A DNA stretch of 64,000 bases from assembly GCF_024296925.1 (NCBI RefSeq), contig NZ_CP101125.1:3226501-3290500 (forward strand). The letters are read 5' to 3'. Of the stretch, positions 1 to 8,048 are shown piece by piece (the stretch's first letter is position 1; every line of letters starts with the position of its first letter). The DNA comes from Pseudomonas nunensis (lineage in GTDB: Bacteria > Pseudomonadota > Gammaproteobacteria > Pseudomonadales > Pseudomonadaceae). The notes under the pieces are model-generated. The model saw only the letters and a program-made list of their open reading frames with translations. It searched no databases and was not told the DNA's origin. The position numbers and the translations under genes are program-made.

Positions 1-2144
1 TCCCGCAGACGCTGCCCGGTCAGGGCGAACACCGCGTTGGCCACCGCTGGCGCCACGGGCGGCACACCGGCCTCGCCGATGCCGCCGGGTTTGTCGGTGC
101 TGGGCACGATGTGCACCTCCACCACCGGCATTTCGTTGAGCCGCAGCACCTGATAATCGTGGTAATTGGACTGCACCACCTGACCGTCCTTGAGCGTCAG
201 TTTGCTGTGCAGCGCAAACCCGAGGCCGAAGGTGACGCAGGATTCCATCTGCGCGGCGATGCTCTGCGGGTTGACCGCGATGCCGCAATCCACGGCGCAC
301 ACCACCCGGTGCACGCGAATTTTCAGGTTGTCCTCGGACACTTCGGCGACATGCGCGACATAGCTGCCAAACGACTCATGCACCGCCACGCCCAGGGCGT
401 GACCGTCAGGCAACGGCGCGTTCCAGTTGGCCTTCTCCACCGCCAGATTCAGCACGCCCAAATGTCGTGGATGATCCTTGAGCAAGGTTCGTCGGTATTC
501 CACCGGGTCCTTGCCGGCCGCATCGGCCAGTTCGTCGATCAGCGATTCCATGACAAACGCGTTGTGACTGTGCCCCACCGAACGCAGCCAAAGCACGCTG
601 ATGCCGGTTTTCGGCGAATGCAGTTCCACCTGATGATTGGCCAGCCCTTCGATATAAGGACTGTCGGCCACACCTTCGACCGAGGTCTTGTCCACGCCGT
701 CCTTGACCATGGTCGCGGCAAACGCGGTGCCGTCCATGATCGATTGCCCGACCATCACATGCTTCCAGGCCAGCGGCATGCCGTCGGCATCCAGGCCAAT
801 GTTCGCCTGATGGAGGAACATCGAACGATAGTAGCCGCCGCGAATGTCGTCCTCCCGCGACCAGACGGTTTTCACCGGCATGCCCGCCGCCTTGGCCACT
901 TGCACGGCTTCGGCGACAAAGTCCGAGGTCGGATTGGCCCGGCGACCGAAGCCGCCGCCGAGGAATTCGGTGTGGATTTCCACCTGTTCAGGTTTGAGCC
1001 CGGTGATCTGGCCCGCGACCATTTGATCGAGGGTCTGGAACTGGGTGCCGGTCCAGATTTCGCATTTGTCCGCCGTGATTTTCACCGTGCAGTTGAGCGG
1101 TTCCATCGGCGCATGGGCCAGGTACGGCACGCTGTATTCGACGTCGATGGATTTCGCCGCTTTCTTCAGCGTGGCAGCGGTATCACCGGCTTGACTGGCC
1201 GGCATGCCAGGGGTGGCGGCGAGTTGGCGAAAGCTTTCCAGCAGTTTGACGCTGTCGAGCCCGCTGTTCGGCCCCAGGTCCCAGTCGATTTTCAGCGCAT
1301 CGCGGCCCAGTTTCGCCGCCCAGTAATGGTCGGCAATCACCGCCACGCCCGTGGGCACTTGCACCACTTTGCGCACTCCCGGCACCGCCAATGCCTCGGC
1401 ACCTTCGAAGGATTTGACGCTGCCGCCAAACACTGGCGGACGCGCGACCATGGCGGTCATCAGGCCGTCGAACTGCACGTCCATGCCGAACTTGGCGCGG
1501 CCGGTGATTTTCTCCGGCGTGTCGAGGCGCTCGGTCGGTTTGCCGATGATCTTCCAGTCCTTGGCTTCCTTGAATTTGATCGAGGCCGGATCCGGCACCG
1601 GCAGCTTGCCGGCGTCATCCGCCAGTTCACCGTAGGTCGCGCGTTTGTCGCCGGCAATCACCACGCCCGACTCCGTGCGAATCTCCGACGGCGCAACGTT
1701 GAAGCGCTTGGCTGCGGCGTCGATCAGCATCAAGCGTGCAGCGGCGCCGGCCTGGCGATAGCGGTCGAACTCCATCCAGGTCGAGGTCGAGCCGCCGGTA
1801 ATCTGCATGCCGCCGAACCCGGCCAGACCGTAATCCTTGGCCGAGGCCGGGGAATGTTCGACGCGGATTTTTGACCAGTCGGCGTCCAGTTCTTCAGCGA
1901 TCAGCATGGTCAGGCCGGTCCAGATGCCCTGGCCCATTTCCGAATGGCCGAGCAGCATGGTGACGCTGTTGTCATTGGCGATGCGCAGGAAGGCATTGGG
2001 CGCGAAGACATTGCCCTGGTTCTCGGCGCCCATGGCAAAGCGATGAGCGCCGGGGATGACAAACGCCACCACCAGACCACCGCCGAGCACCGCGCTGCCC
2101 TTGAGAAAACCGCGACGTGATACGGGATTGTTGATGCTGTTCAT
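1..2144 (-). CDS. Molybdopterin-binding oxidoreductase large subunit, IorB/xanthine dehydrogenase family (3' end off window)
   Basis: Large, substrate-oxidising subunit of a molybdenum hydroxylase of the isoquinoline 1-oxidoreductase beta (IorB) / aldehyde oxidase type. The protein starts at the ATG at 2144, and its N-terminus carries a twin-arginine signal (SRRGFLKG followed by a hydrophobic stretch), so export to the periplasm as a folded cofactor-loaded enzyme is likely. Visible family motifs are GHSEMGQGIWTGL near the N-terminus, EFLGGGFGRR in the middle and GGIGEAGVPP near the C-terminus, the last holding the expected catalytic Glu. About 714 codons are in the window and the stop lies beyond base 1. 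It follows the 2Fe-2S subunit gene by 9 bp, so the two form an operon. The substrate cannot be told from sequence. Confidence 0.9.
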   Translation of the reverse strand, partial: MNSINNPVSRRGFLKGSAVLGGGLVVAFVIPGAHRFAMGAENQGNVFAPNAFLRIANDNSVTMLLGHSEMGQGIWTGLTMLIAEELDADWSKIRVEHSPASAKDYGLAGFGGMQITGGSTSTWMEFDRYRQAGAAARLMLIDAAAKRFNVAPSEIRTESGVVIAGDKRATYGELADDAGKLPVPDPASIKFKEAKDWKIIGKPTERLDTPEKITGRAKFGMDVQFDGLMTAMVARPPVFGGSVKSFEGAEALAVPGVRKVVQVPTGVAVIADHYWAAKLGRDALKIDWDLGPNSGLDSVKLLESFRQLAATPGMPASQAGDTAATLKKAAKSIDVEYSVPYLAHAPMEPLNCTVKITADKCEIWTGTQFQTLDQMVAGQITGLKPEQVEIHTEFLGGGFGRRANPTSDFVAEAVQVAKAAGMPVKTVWSREDDIRGGYYRSMFLHQANIGLDADGMPLAWKHVMVGQSIMDGTAFAATMVKDGVDKTSVEGVADSPYIEGLANHQVELHSPKTGISVLWLRSVGHSHNAFVMESLIDELADAAGKDPVEYRRTLLKDHPRHLGVLNLAVEKANWNAPLPDGHALGVAVHESFGSYVAHVAEVSEDNLKIRVHRVVCAVDCGIAVNPQSIAAQMESCVTFGLGFALHSKLTLKDGQVVQSNYHDYQVLRLNEMPVVEVHIVPSTDKPGGIGEAGVPPVAPAVANAVFALTGQRLR

Positions 2145-2153
2145 GACATGGCC

Positions 2154-2609
2154 TCAACCGATCTCGGCGGCGCGTTTGACCGCTGCGCGAATCCTTGGAT
2201 AAGTGCCGCAGCGGCAGATATTGCCGGAGAGCGCCTGGTCGATGTCGCTGTCGGTGGGCTTGGGAATCTTCGCCAGCAACGCGGCGGCGGACATGATCTG
2301 CCCCGACTGGCAGTAACCGCACTGCACCACGTCGAGTTCGGCCCAGGCCTGTTGCACCGGATGCGAACCGTCGGTGGACAGGCCTTCGATGGTGAGGATT
2401 TTTTGCCCATGGGCCACGGCGGTGGCCGGGGTGATGCAGGAACGCAGCGGCGCACCGTCGACATGCACAGTGCAGGCACCGCACTGCGCCATGCCGCAAC
2501 CGAACTTGGTCCCGGTCAGGTGCGCGACATCGCGCAGGACCCACAGCAGCGGCATGTCTGCGGGGACATCCAGCGCCTGGTCCTTGCCATTGATATTCAG
2601 GGTCAGCAT
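2154..2609 (-). CDS. 2Fe-2S subunit of molybdenum hydroxylase (IorA/CoxS type)
   Basis: Small iron-sulfur subunit (151 aa) that passes electrons from the molybdenum subunit encoded just downstream. The N-terminal plant-type ferredoxin cluster is formed by Cys38, Cys43, Cys46 and Cys58 ([10 protein letters not shown]). The C-terminal cluster uses Cys97, Cys100, Cys132 and Cys134 (QCGYCQSGQ and [11 protein letters not shown]). Both clusters are intact and the length is normal for the family. I chose the ATG at 2609 because GAGGAA lies 8 nt upstream; an in-frame GTG at 2630 is possible but lacks this support. No FAD subunit gene is seen, as expected for the two-subunit IorAB type. Confidence 0.92.
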   Translation of the reverse strand: MLTLNINGKDQALDVPADMPLLWVLRDVAHLTGTKFGCGMAQCGACTVHVDGAPLRSCITPATAVAHGQKILTIEGLSTDGSHPVQQAWAELDVVQCGYCQSGQIMSAAALLAKIPKPTDSDIDQALSGNICRCGTYPRIRAAVKRAAEIG

Positions 2610-2767
2610 TGCCAATTTCCTCAGACTCACGGTGTTCTGAAGGGGCGCCGCTGTGGTGATTCAAGACCTACGCGCGCCTCGGGTTATCCATACAGCTAAG
2701 CGCAGATTGACCTGCCGGCCAGCTTCTGCGACCGCCGGTCACATCTCCCAGATTGTTGAAGATCCCT

Positions 2768-2857
2768 TGTGGGAGCGGGCTTGCTCGCGAAAGCGGCGTG
2801 TCAGGCAACATAGATGTTGAATGTTAAACCGCCTTCGCGAGCAAGCCCGCTCCCACA
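2768..2857. repeat. REPIN (type A), inverted pair of REP sequences
   Basis: Two copies of the REP core GTGGGAGCGGGCTTGCTCG face each other across about 45 bp, in the gap downstream of the short-chain dehydrogenase gene. The same core recurs throughout the window between genes, as expected of the RAYT-mobilised REPINs of fluorescent pseudomonads. Confidence 0.9.
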
Positions 2858-2873
2858 GGGATTGGGGCAGGGG

Positions 2874-3719
2874 TTAGAAATCAGTGGATTGTGACAGCGT
2901 GCGCCAGGTGTTCAGTTCATCGCTGACGAACGCATTCTTGGCCTCGATGTAACTCACCGAATCGGTCCCCAGTGGCAGGCGCAGCGGCGGGTTTTTGGCC
3001 TCGACCAGGGTGATCATCGCCAAGGCCAGTTTCTCCGGGTCGCCGGGTTGTTGCTGGTTGACGGCCTTGGCCAGTTTGCGCACTTCGCCCGACGTCGGGG
3101 CGTAGTCGGCGATGGTTTCAGGGGATTCGACCAGGGAGTTAGTGTCGAGGAAATCGGTGCGGAAGTAGCCCGGTTCGACCACGGTGACGTTCACACCCAG
3201 CGGTGCCAGTTCGCCGTGCAGCGCTTCGCTCAAGGCTTCGACAGCGAACTTGGTCGAGCAATACACGCCATAACCCGGCGCCGACTGATAGCCACCCACC
3301 GAAGAAATATTGATCACATGACCGCCGCGGGCGGCGCGCATGTACGGCAACACCCCGCGAGTGACATTCAGCAAGCCGAAGACGTTGGTTTCGTAGAGCC
3401 GTTTGATCTCATCATTGCTCGCCTCTTCCACCGCGCCGAGCAAACCGAAACCGGCGTTGTTGACCAGCACGTCGATGCGCCCGAAATGCTCGATGGCGGC
3501 CTTGGCCACGGCGGCGCCCTGAGCCTCATTGGTCACGTCGAGGGTCGCGGCCAGCAAGCCCGGTTGATCGCCGAAACGCTGGACGATGGTGCTCGCATCG
3601 CGGGCCGTGGCGACCACCGCATCACCGTTGGCCAGGGCGGCAGCGACGATTTTTGCGCCGATGCCACGGGAAGCGCCGGTGACCAGCCAGACACGTTTGA
3701 AAGCGTTGGAAGTGCTCAT
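2874..3719 (-). CDS. Short-chain dehydrogenase/reductase (classical SDR)
   Basis: NAD(P)-dependent oxidoreductase of 281 aa with a complete classical SDR core: the cofactor loop TGASRGIG at residues 14-21, NNAG at 87-90, the catalytic Ser in INISS near 139, and Tyr153-x3-Lys157 (YCSTK). The later VVEPGYFRTDF segment is typical of the subgroup often annotated as oxidoreductases acting on carbonyl compounds of unknown identity. The ATG at 3719 begins the conserved N-terminus; the reading frame extends upstream but without family similarity. The gene is divergent from a LysR regulator at 3833, and the shared 113-bp gap carries a perfect inverted repeat, so it is probably that regulator's target. 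Confidence 0.93.
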   Translation of the reverse strand: MSTSNAFKRVWLVTGASRGIGAKIVAAALANGDAVVATARDASTIVQRFGDQPGLLAATLDVTNEAQGAAVAKAAIEHFGRIDVLVNNAGFGLLGAVEEASNDEIKRLYETNVFGLLNVTRGVLPYMRAARGGHVINISSVGGYQSAPGYGVYCSTKFAVEALSEALHGELAPLGVNVTVVEPGYFRTDFLDTNSLVESPETIADYAPTSGEVRKLAKAVNQQQPGDPEKLALAMITLVEAKNPPLRLPLGTDSVSYIEAKNAFVSDELNTWRTLSQSTDF

Positions 3720-3800
3720 GATCAATACCTTGTGTGGGTTGGGATGTGCCCAAGGTACGCCGCAAGATTGGTGGGAAAAATGCCCTCGTGTTACAAGCAC

Positions 3801-3819
3801 TATGAAACGCTCTTTCATA
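3801..3819. promoter_or_regulatory. Inverted repeat, candidate LysR operator between SDR and LysR genes
   Basis: TATGAAA-N5-TTTCATA is a perfect 7-bp inverted repeat in the divergent SDR/LysR intergenic region, 14 bp upstream of the LysR start codon. LysR-family regulators commonly bind dyads of about this size (T-N11-A type) between themselves and a divergent target. The assignment is positional inference. Confidence 0.55.
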
Positions 3820-3832
3820 ATGGTGCTTTTCC

Positions 3833-4762
3833 ATGAACCATGATCCGTTCGACGGCTTGACCGAATTCCTCGCGGTGGCCGAGCACAAAAGCTTCACCCT
3901 CGCCGCCACCCGCCTGGCCGTCACGCCCACGGCGGTCAGCCATGCGATCAAATTGCTGGAGCGGCGCACCGGCGTGCTGTTGTTCCAGCGCACCACTCGG
4001 CGCGTCGCGCTGACCGAGGCCGGCGCGAGCCTGTTCAGCCGTTTACGCCCGGCAGCCAGTGAAATCGATGAAGCGCTGGCGGTGCTCAGCGGGTTTCGCG
4101 ATCAACCGATGGGCACCCTGCGCATCACTGCGCCACGCCTGTCCGGCGCGTTGCTGATCGAGCCATTGATGCCGCTGTTTCGCCAGGCACACCCGCAAGT
4201 TACCCTGGATATTTCCCTCGACGACGCCACCGTGGATTTGATGGCGGGCGGTTTCGATGCCGGGATCAGATTGGGCGAATCCATCGAGAAAGACATGGTC
4301 GCCGTGCGCCTGACGCCTGATCTGCAATGGTCGGTTGTAGGCTCTCCCGCATATTTCGCCAGGGCCGGGCAACCCGCCACGCCTGAAGCGCTGACCGGGC
4401 ACGAATGCATCGGCTTTCGCTTCTCGACCTCGGGCAATGCCCATCGCTGGGAGTTTCGCCGCGAGGGTCGCGACTTTACCGTCGGCGTTGCGGGTGGCGT
4501 GATCGTCAACGACCGCAAGTTGCTGGTGGCCGCTGCCCGGGATGGCCTGGGCCTGGCGTATGCCTGCGACCTGGAGATCGCCGAGGAGTTGGCCGATGGA
4601 CGTCTGCAACGGGTGTTGCAAGCGTTTGTGCCGCTGAGTTCGGGGCTGTACCTGTATTTCCCCAGTCGCACCCAGACGCAGCCGAAACTGCGCGCCTTTA
4701 TCGACATGGCGACCCGCTGGATTGCCGAACGCGGCGGCCTCGGCGCTAAACCCTCGGTTTGA
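3833..4762 (+). CDS. LysR-family transcriptional regulator
   Basis: A 309-aa LysR regulator. The N-terminal winged helix-turn-helix (about residues 1-60) shows the family pattern AVAEHKSFTLAATRLAV then TPTAVSHAIKLLERR. The remainder is the periplasmic-binding-protein-like effector domain, with VRLTPDLQWSVVGSPAYF resembling the CrgA/AaeR-type subgroup that often controls divergent dehydrogenases or efflux genes. It is divergent from the SDR gene and probably represses or activates it. Its 3' end overlaps the convergent nnrS gene by 17 bp. Confidence 0.93.
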   Translation: MNHDPFDGLTEFLAVAEHKSFTLAATRLAVTPTAVSHAIKLLERRTGVLLFQRTTRRVALTEAGASLFSRLRPAASEIDEALAVLSGFRDQPMGTLRITAPRLSGALLIEPLMPLFRQAHPQVTLDISLDDATVDLMAGGFDAGIRLGESIEKDMVAVRLTPDLQWSVVGSPAYFARAGQPATPEALTGHECIGFRFSTSGNAHRWEFRREGRDFTVGVAGGVIVNDRKLLVAAARDGLGLAYACDLEIAEELADGRLQRVLQAFVPLSSGLYLYFPSRTQTQPKLRAFIDMATRWIAERGGLGAKPSV

Positions 4763-5996
4763 GCAGGATGCCGGTATAACGCGTCAGAAACAGCCCGAAT
4801 GCCGCACACCAGAGCAGCGCCGACAATCCCAGTCCAGCAGCGGAAAACGGCACCAGCAACACCCGGCACACACCGGCGAGCAACAGCAAGGCAAAGCCCA
4901 GCACCACGGTTTTCGAGGGCTGCAGCAAGCGGCCGGTATGCCCCAGGCTGACCCGGGCAATCATCGCCAGGATCAGTCCGCCAATCCCACCGACCGCCAG
5001 CGAATGAGTGGCCAGGCTCTGTTGTGGCATCAGCCCCAAATGCCATAGCGCCATGGCCAATGTGGCAACCACCAGCCAGGCGTAAGCCAGGTACAGCGAC
5101 CACAACAGCGGCACTCGCCAGAGGCCCCGGTCGTGCCAGCGCCACAACCGCAGCAGATGCACTGCGCCGAGCATCAGGAACAACGCAGCCAGCCAAAGTT
5201 TCGGCGTGTCATTCAAGCCAGCGGCAAACGACACCGCAGCCAGCAATCCGCCCAGCAGCAATACTTTGGTGGTCAGCGGAGAAGCCGGTGCCGCAGCGGG
5301 CCGATTCAAGCCACGCTGAATGAAGAAAGGAATTACCCGCCCGCCAATCACGCTCATCAGCGCCGCCACCAGCCACAACGCGGCCAGCACGCCATGGCGT
5401 TGTAATCCGGCGTCGTCGGCCACGAAACCCCACAAGGTCATCGCCTGACAGCCTGCCAGCAGCGTGATCATCAGCAGGATCGGATAGTTGTCACGTTTGC
5501 CCGCCGCCACCAGATCCCGCCCCAGGCACCAGGCCAGCAACGGCAGAAACGGCAGTTGCAGAGCAATCAACAGCGTCGGGCTGATCGGCAGCAGCCAGGC
5601 CAGTCGTGCCAGCAGCCACACCAGCACCAGGCCGATCAAGGGCCAGCCGTTGAGGCCCGGACGCCCGGTCCAGTTCGGCACCGCCGTCAGCAGAAAACCG
5701 GCGATGATCGCCGTGGCGAAACCGAAAGGCATTTCATGCCGATGCCAGGCCAGCATCCCGCCGATCGGTTGCGCACCGGGTAATCGGCCGTACAACCACA
5801 GCGCCCAGATCGCCACCGCGAGCACGGCAAACCCGGCGCCGGCAAGGAAGAACGGTCGAAAGCCAAGGCTGAAAACGGCCGCCCTTGTGGGAGCGAGCTT
5901 GCTCGCGATGACGGTTGCAGCCTCAACACTTTTGTCGCCTGCCAGTCCGCTATCGCGAGCAAGCTCGCTCCCACCGGTTGTGTTGGGCTTGTGCAT
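4746..5996 (-). CDS. nnrS: NnrS family haem/copper-binding membrane protein
   Basis: Polytopic membrane protein (416 aa, about twelve hydrophobic segments) of the NnrS family, which is linked to relief of nitrosative stress. The family signature LGFRPFFLAGAGFAVLAV starts near residue 42, and later segments carry conserved histidines (for example MLAWHRHEMPFGFA and LATHSLAVGGIGG). The start is the ATG at 5996, which forms a TGATG stop-start overlap with the upstream ppyR-like gene, so translation is coupled. Oddly, roughly residues 8-37 are encoded by a REPIN (5886-5975): the mobile repeat lies inside the 5' coding region and supplies an extra, probably cytoplasmic, N-terminal tail. No alternative ATG or GTG lies between the repeat and the conserved part. 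Confidence 0.9.
   Translation of the reverse strand: MHKPNTTGGSELARDSGLAGDKSVEAATVIASKLAPTRAAVFSLGFRPFFLAGAGFAVLAVAIWALWLYGRLPGAQPIGGMLAWHRHEMPFGFATAIIAGFLLTAVPNWTGRPGLNGWPLIGLVLVWLLARLAWLLPISPTLLIALQLPFLPLLAWCLGRDLVAAGKRDNYPILLMITLLAGCQAMTLWGFVADDAGLQRHGVLAALWLVAALMSVIGGRVIPFFIQRGLNRPAAAPASPLTTKVLLLGGLLAAVSFAAGLNDTPKLWLAALFLMLGAVHLLRLWRWHDRGLWRVPLLWSLYLAYAWLVVATLAMALWHLGLMPQQSLATHSLAVGGIGGLILAMIARVSLGHTGRLLQPSKTVVLGFALLLLAGVCRVLLVPFSAAGLGLSALLWCAAFGLFLTRYTGILLKPRV
5886..5975. repeat. REPIN (type A) located inside the nnrS coding sequence
   Basis: Inverted REP pair with the variant core GTGGGAGCGAGCTTGCTCG, about 43 bp apart. Unlike the other copies in this window it is intragenic: it is read in frame as part of the NnrS N-terminus (ELARDSGL on one arm, ASKLAPT on the other). 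Confidence 0.9.
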
Positions 5997-6244
5997 CAAG
6001 CCACCACACCAACGTGGTGAGTTGCCAGGCGATGCTGGGCCAGCAACCGCATCACGTAGCCGATTTTGAGCAGGGTTGGGCCGATGATGGTCATGGCGTG
6101 CATCGACACCAGCGCCACGATGGGCAAGTGACCGCTGTAGAGGTAAGCGCCGTAGATGCCGATCAAAAGCAGCGCCAGGCCACCGCCCAACACTTTGCTC
6201 GACAGGTGCAGAACGTTCTGGGGATTGCTGAAGAAATCAAACAT
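5996..6244 (-). CDS. ppyR: Small membrane protein, PpyR-like
   Basis: An 82-aa integral membrane protein with two or three hydrophobic segments (about residues 18-36 and 41-58) and a C-terminal IGYVMRLLAQHRLATHH segment. Size, N-terminus (MFDFFSNPQNVLHLSSKVL) and position directly upstream of nnrS match what I remember of PpyR, described in P. aeruginosa as a psl/pyoverdine operon regulator and encoded beside an NnrS-like gene and the flavohaemoglobin gene. The symbol is therefore from context and recollection. The start ATG is preceded by GGGAG. It is the first gene of the operon behind the candidate sigma54/NorR-type promoter at 6286-6399, which points to a nitric-oxide-induced role. Confidence 0.65.
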   Translation of the reverse strand: MFDFFSNPQNVLHLSSKVLGGGLALLLIGIYGAYLYSGHLPIVALVSMHAMTIIGPTLLKIGYVMRLLAQHRLATHHVGVVA

Positions 6245-6285
6245 TTTTCCGTACTCCCGAAGCTGTTCAGTGGTACGAGAGTTAA

Positions 6286-6301
6286 TCCAAAAGCCATGCC
6301 A
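6286..6301 (-). promoter_or_regulatory. Candidate sigma54 (-24/-12) promoter for ppyR-nnrS
   Basis: On the minus strand the sequence reads TGGCATGGCTTTTGGA. The -24 element is TGGCAT and the -12 element TTGGA, with sigma54 spacing; the only important deviation is GG in place of the -12 GC. It lies about 42 bp upstream of the ppyR start and just downstream of the NorR-like sites, the geometry required for an enhancer-dependent promoter. Confidence 0.55.
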
Positions 6302-6342
6302 GGATTTATAGGCCGGTAAATCAAAGGGTTGGCCACAACGCA

Positions 6343-6399
6343 GTCAATATGACTCAACCCTATAATGGTCTTAATGACTCAGAACAACGTCATATTGAC
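6343..6399. promoter_or_regulatory. Three NorR/FhpR-type enhancer sites (GT-N7-AC)
   Basis: Three 11-bp sites: GTCAATATGAC (6343-6353), GTCTTAATGAC (6368-6378) and GTCATATTGAC (6389-6399). The first and third match the NorR consensus GTCA-N3-TGAC exactly, and the middle one matches GT-N7-AC with one arm change. Centre spacings are 25 and 21 bp. NorR-class sigma54 activators bind such triplets upstream of nitric oxide detoxification genes. Here they stand 42 bp or more behind the candidate -24/-12 promoter of ppyR-nnrS. Confidence 0.7.
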
Positions 6400-6436
6400 T
6401 ACATCACCAACATTCACTCCGCTCACCCGCCTAAAA

Positions 6437-6455
6437 GCAAACCAATATCATTTGC
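6437..6455 (+). promoter_or_regulatory. Possible Fur box upstream of the ECF sigma gene
   Basis: The 19-bp segment GCAAACCAATATCATTTGC matches the Fur consensus at 11 of 19 positions and has GCAAA/TTTGC ends. It is about 80 bp upstream of a FecI-type sigma gene, where Fur control is the rule. The match is modest. Confidence 0.4.
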
Positions 6456-6536
6456 GCACACTCAGGTCATTTGGTTTAATCGCGACCCATTCTTATTTGC
6501 ACCGAAGGCGCCGGTCGCCCATGGATAGTGCTCACG

Positions 6537-7061
6537 ATGACGGTCGCCGATCTCTCCAGCGTTCAGAACCTCTATCTCTCGCACCATCGCTGGTTGCATG
6601 AGCTGCTGCGCCGACGCTTGAATAACGCTTTCGATGCAGCTGACCTGGCCCATGACACGTTTATCCGGGTGCTCAAGCGTCCGCTGGCGTTCGACTGCGA
6701 AACCCGTGAGCGCTCCTACCTGGCGACCATCGCCCGGGGCTTGTGCATCGATCACTGGCGCCGCCGTCAACTCGAACAAGCCTGGCTCGACACCCTCGCC
6801 GCGCGGCCCCAGGCGGTTCATCCATCGCCGGAGCAACGGGCGATCATCGTCGAGACCCTGTATGAAGTCGACGCGATGCTGCAACGGCTGCCGCAGCGGG
6901 TGCGCGATGCGTTCATCCTCGCCCAGTTGCACGGCCTGCCCTACCGCGCCATCGCCGAGGAAATCGGTGTGTGCGAACGCATGGTCAAGAAGTACCTGGC
7001 CCAGGCGTTGATGCATTGCGCGATCCTCGAGGCCGAACTCGACGGCCTGCTGATCGAGTAA
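6537..7061 (+). CDS. FecI-like ECF RNA polymerase sigma factor
   Basis: Iron-starvation-type extracytoplasmic-function sigma factor of 174 aa. Region 2 (about residues 8-75) includes DAADLAHDTFIRVLKRP and the YLATIARGLCIDHWRRR motif. Region 4 (about 110-165) includes LPQRVRDAFILAQLHG and the helix-turn-helix YRAIAEEIGVCERMVKKYL. I placed the start at ATG 6537, with GGAT at suitable spacing; GTG at 6528 is in frame. It is followed 3 bp later by the FecR-like gene and then by the receptor gene, the standard cell-surface-signalling arrangement, so its likely target is the receptor promoter. Confidence 0.93.
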   Translation: MTVADLSSVQNLYLSHHRWLHELLRRRLNNAFDAADLAHDTFIRVLKRPLAFDCETRERSYLATIARGLCIDHWRRRQLEQAWLDTLAARPQAVHPSPEQRAIIVETLYEVDAMLQRLPQRVRDAFILAQLHGLPYRAIAEEIGVCERMVKKYLAQALMHCAILEAELDGLLIE

Positions 7062-7064
7062 CCC

Positions 7065-8048
7065 ATGCCTCGCACTTCCCCGAACAGCATCAGCCACGCC
7101 AGCCTCGAACAGGCGGCCCAATGGTATGTGCAATTGCACGATCAGCAGGCCGGCGAACCGGAACGCGAACGCTGGCAAGCCTGGATGGCGCAAAGCGGCG
7201 ATCATCAGCAAGCCTGGCGCTACGTCGAGCGCGTCGGCCAACGCTTCGCCGCCCTGCAGGATGACCAGCCGCAGGCCGCCAGCCATGTGTTGCGCCACAC
7301 CAGCCGCTCACCAGTCAGCCGCAGGCAAACCCTCAAGAGCCTGTTTATTTTGGCCTCGGGCAGTTTGTTGGGCTGGGGCGCGTGGCGACAAACCTCGTTG
7401 CCGGACACCTTCAGCCGCTGGACCGCCGACCTGTCCACCGGCACCGGCGAAACCCGGGAAAGCCTGCTCAGCGACGGCAGCCGGATCTGGCTGAATGCCC
7501 TGAGTGCGCTGAACGTACGCTTCGATAACGCGCAACGGTTGCTGTTGCTGCGTAGCGGCGAAGTGTTGATCGACACCGCCAAGGACAGCCGCCGGCCTTT
7601 CCTGGTGCACACCGCCCAAGGCCAGATGCGCGCGCTGGGCACGCGTTTCAGCGTGCGCCAGGACGAACAGCGCACGTTGCTGAACGTGTACGAAGGCGCG
7701 GTCGAAGTTCGCACCTTGCACGGTCAGGTGCACGTCGTCGAAGCCGGCAAGCAACTGGCGTTCAGCGAAAACCAGATTCTGGCGACCACGCCTGCCGCTG
7801 CCGGACGCGAAGCCTGGCGTCGCGGGGTGTTGCTGGCGGATAACCTGCCGCTGGGGCAGTTGATCGAAGAGTTGAGCCGCCATCGACCGGGGCATCTGGC
7901 GTGCGATCCAGCAATTGCCGGGCTGCCGGTGATGGGTTCGTTCCCGCTCAAGGACACCGATCAGGCGTTGCGCTTGCTGGAAGCGGCGTTGCCGATCCGG
8001 GTGCAAAAGACCATGCCTTGGTGGGTCAGCATCGGCCCGAAAGCGTGA
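7065..8048 (+). CDS. FecR-family anti-sigma factor / signal transducer
   Basis: Inner-membrane regulator of 327 aa that holds the ECF sigma factor until the outer-membrane receptor reports ligand. The N-terminal cytoplasmic domain shows the DUF4880 pattern ASLEQAAQWYVQLHDQQ and WQAWMAQSGDHQQAWRYVE. One transmembrane segment follows (about residues 87-107, LKSLFILASGSLLGWGAW), then the periplasmic FecR domain with LSDGSRIWLNALSALNVRFD and GTRFSVRQDEQRTLLNVYEG. Its stop overlaps the receptor's GTG start (GTGA), implying translational coupling. Confidence 0.93.
   Translation: MPRTSPNSISHASLEQAAQWYVQLHDQQAGEPERERWQAWMAQSGDHQQAWRYVERVGQRFAALQDDQPQAASHVLRHTSRSPVSRRQTLKSLFILASGSLLGWGAWRQTSLPDTFSRWTADLSTGTGETRESLLSDGSRIWLNALSALNVRFDNAQRLLLLRSGEVLIDTAKDSRRPFLVHTAQGQMRALGTRFSVRQDEQRTLLNVYEGAVEVRTLHGQVHVVEAGKQLAFSENQILATTPAAAGREAWRRGVLLADNLPLGQLIEELSRHRPGHLACDPAIAGLPVMGSFPLKDTDQALRLLEAALPIRVQKTMPWWVSIGPKA

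Noticed and set aside
111..1874. Long plus-strand open frame over the molybdenum hydroxylase gene
   Set aside because: His/Arg-rich translation typical of an antisense shadow in high-GC DNA; the minus-strand enzyme has clear motifs.
6365..6601. 78-codon plus-strand frame across the NorR-like sites
   Set aside because: It overlaps the regulatory region and the ECF sigma start, has no ribosome site and no similarity I can see.
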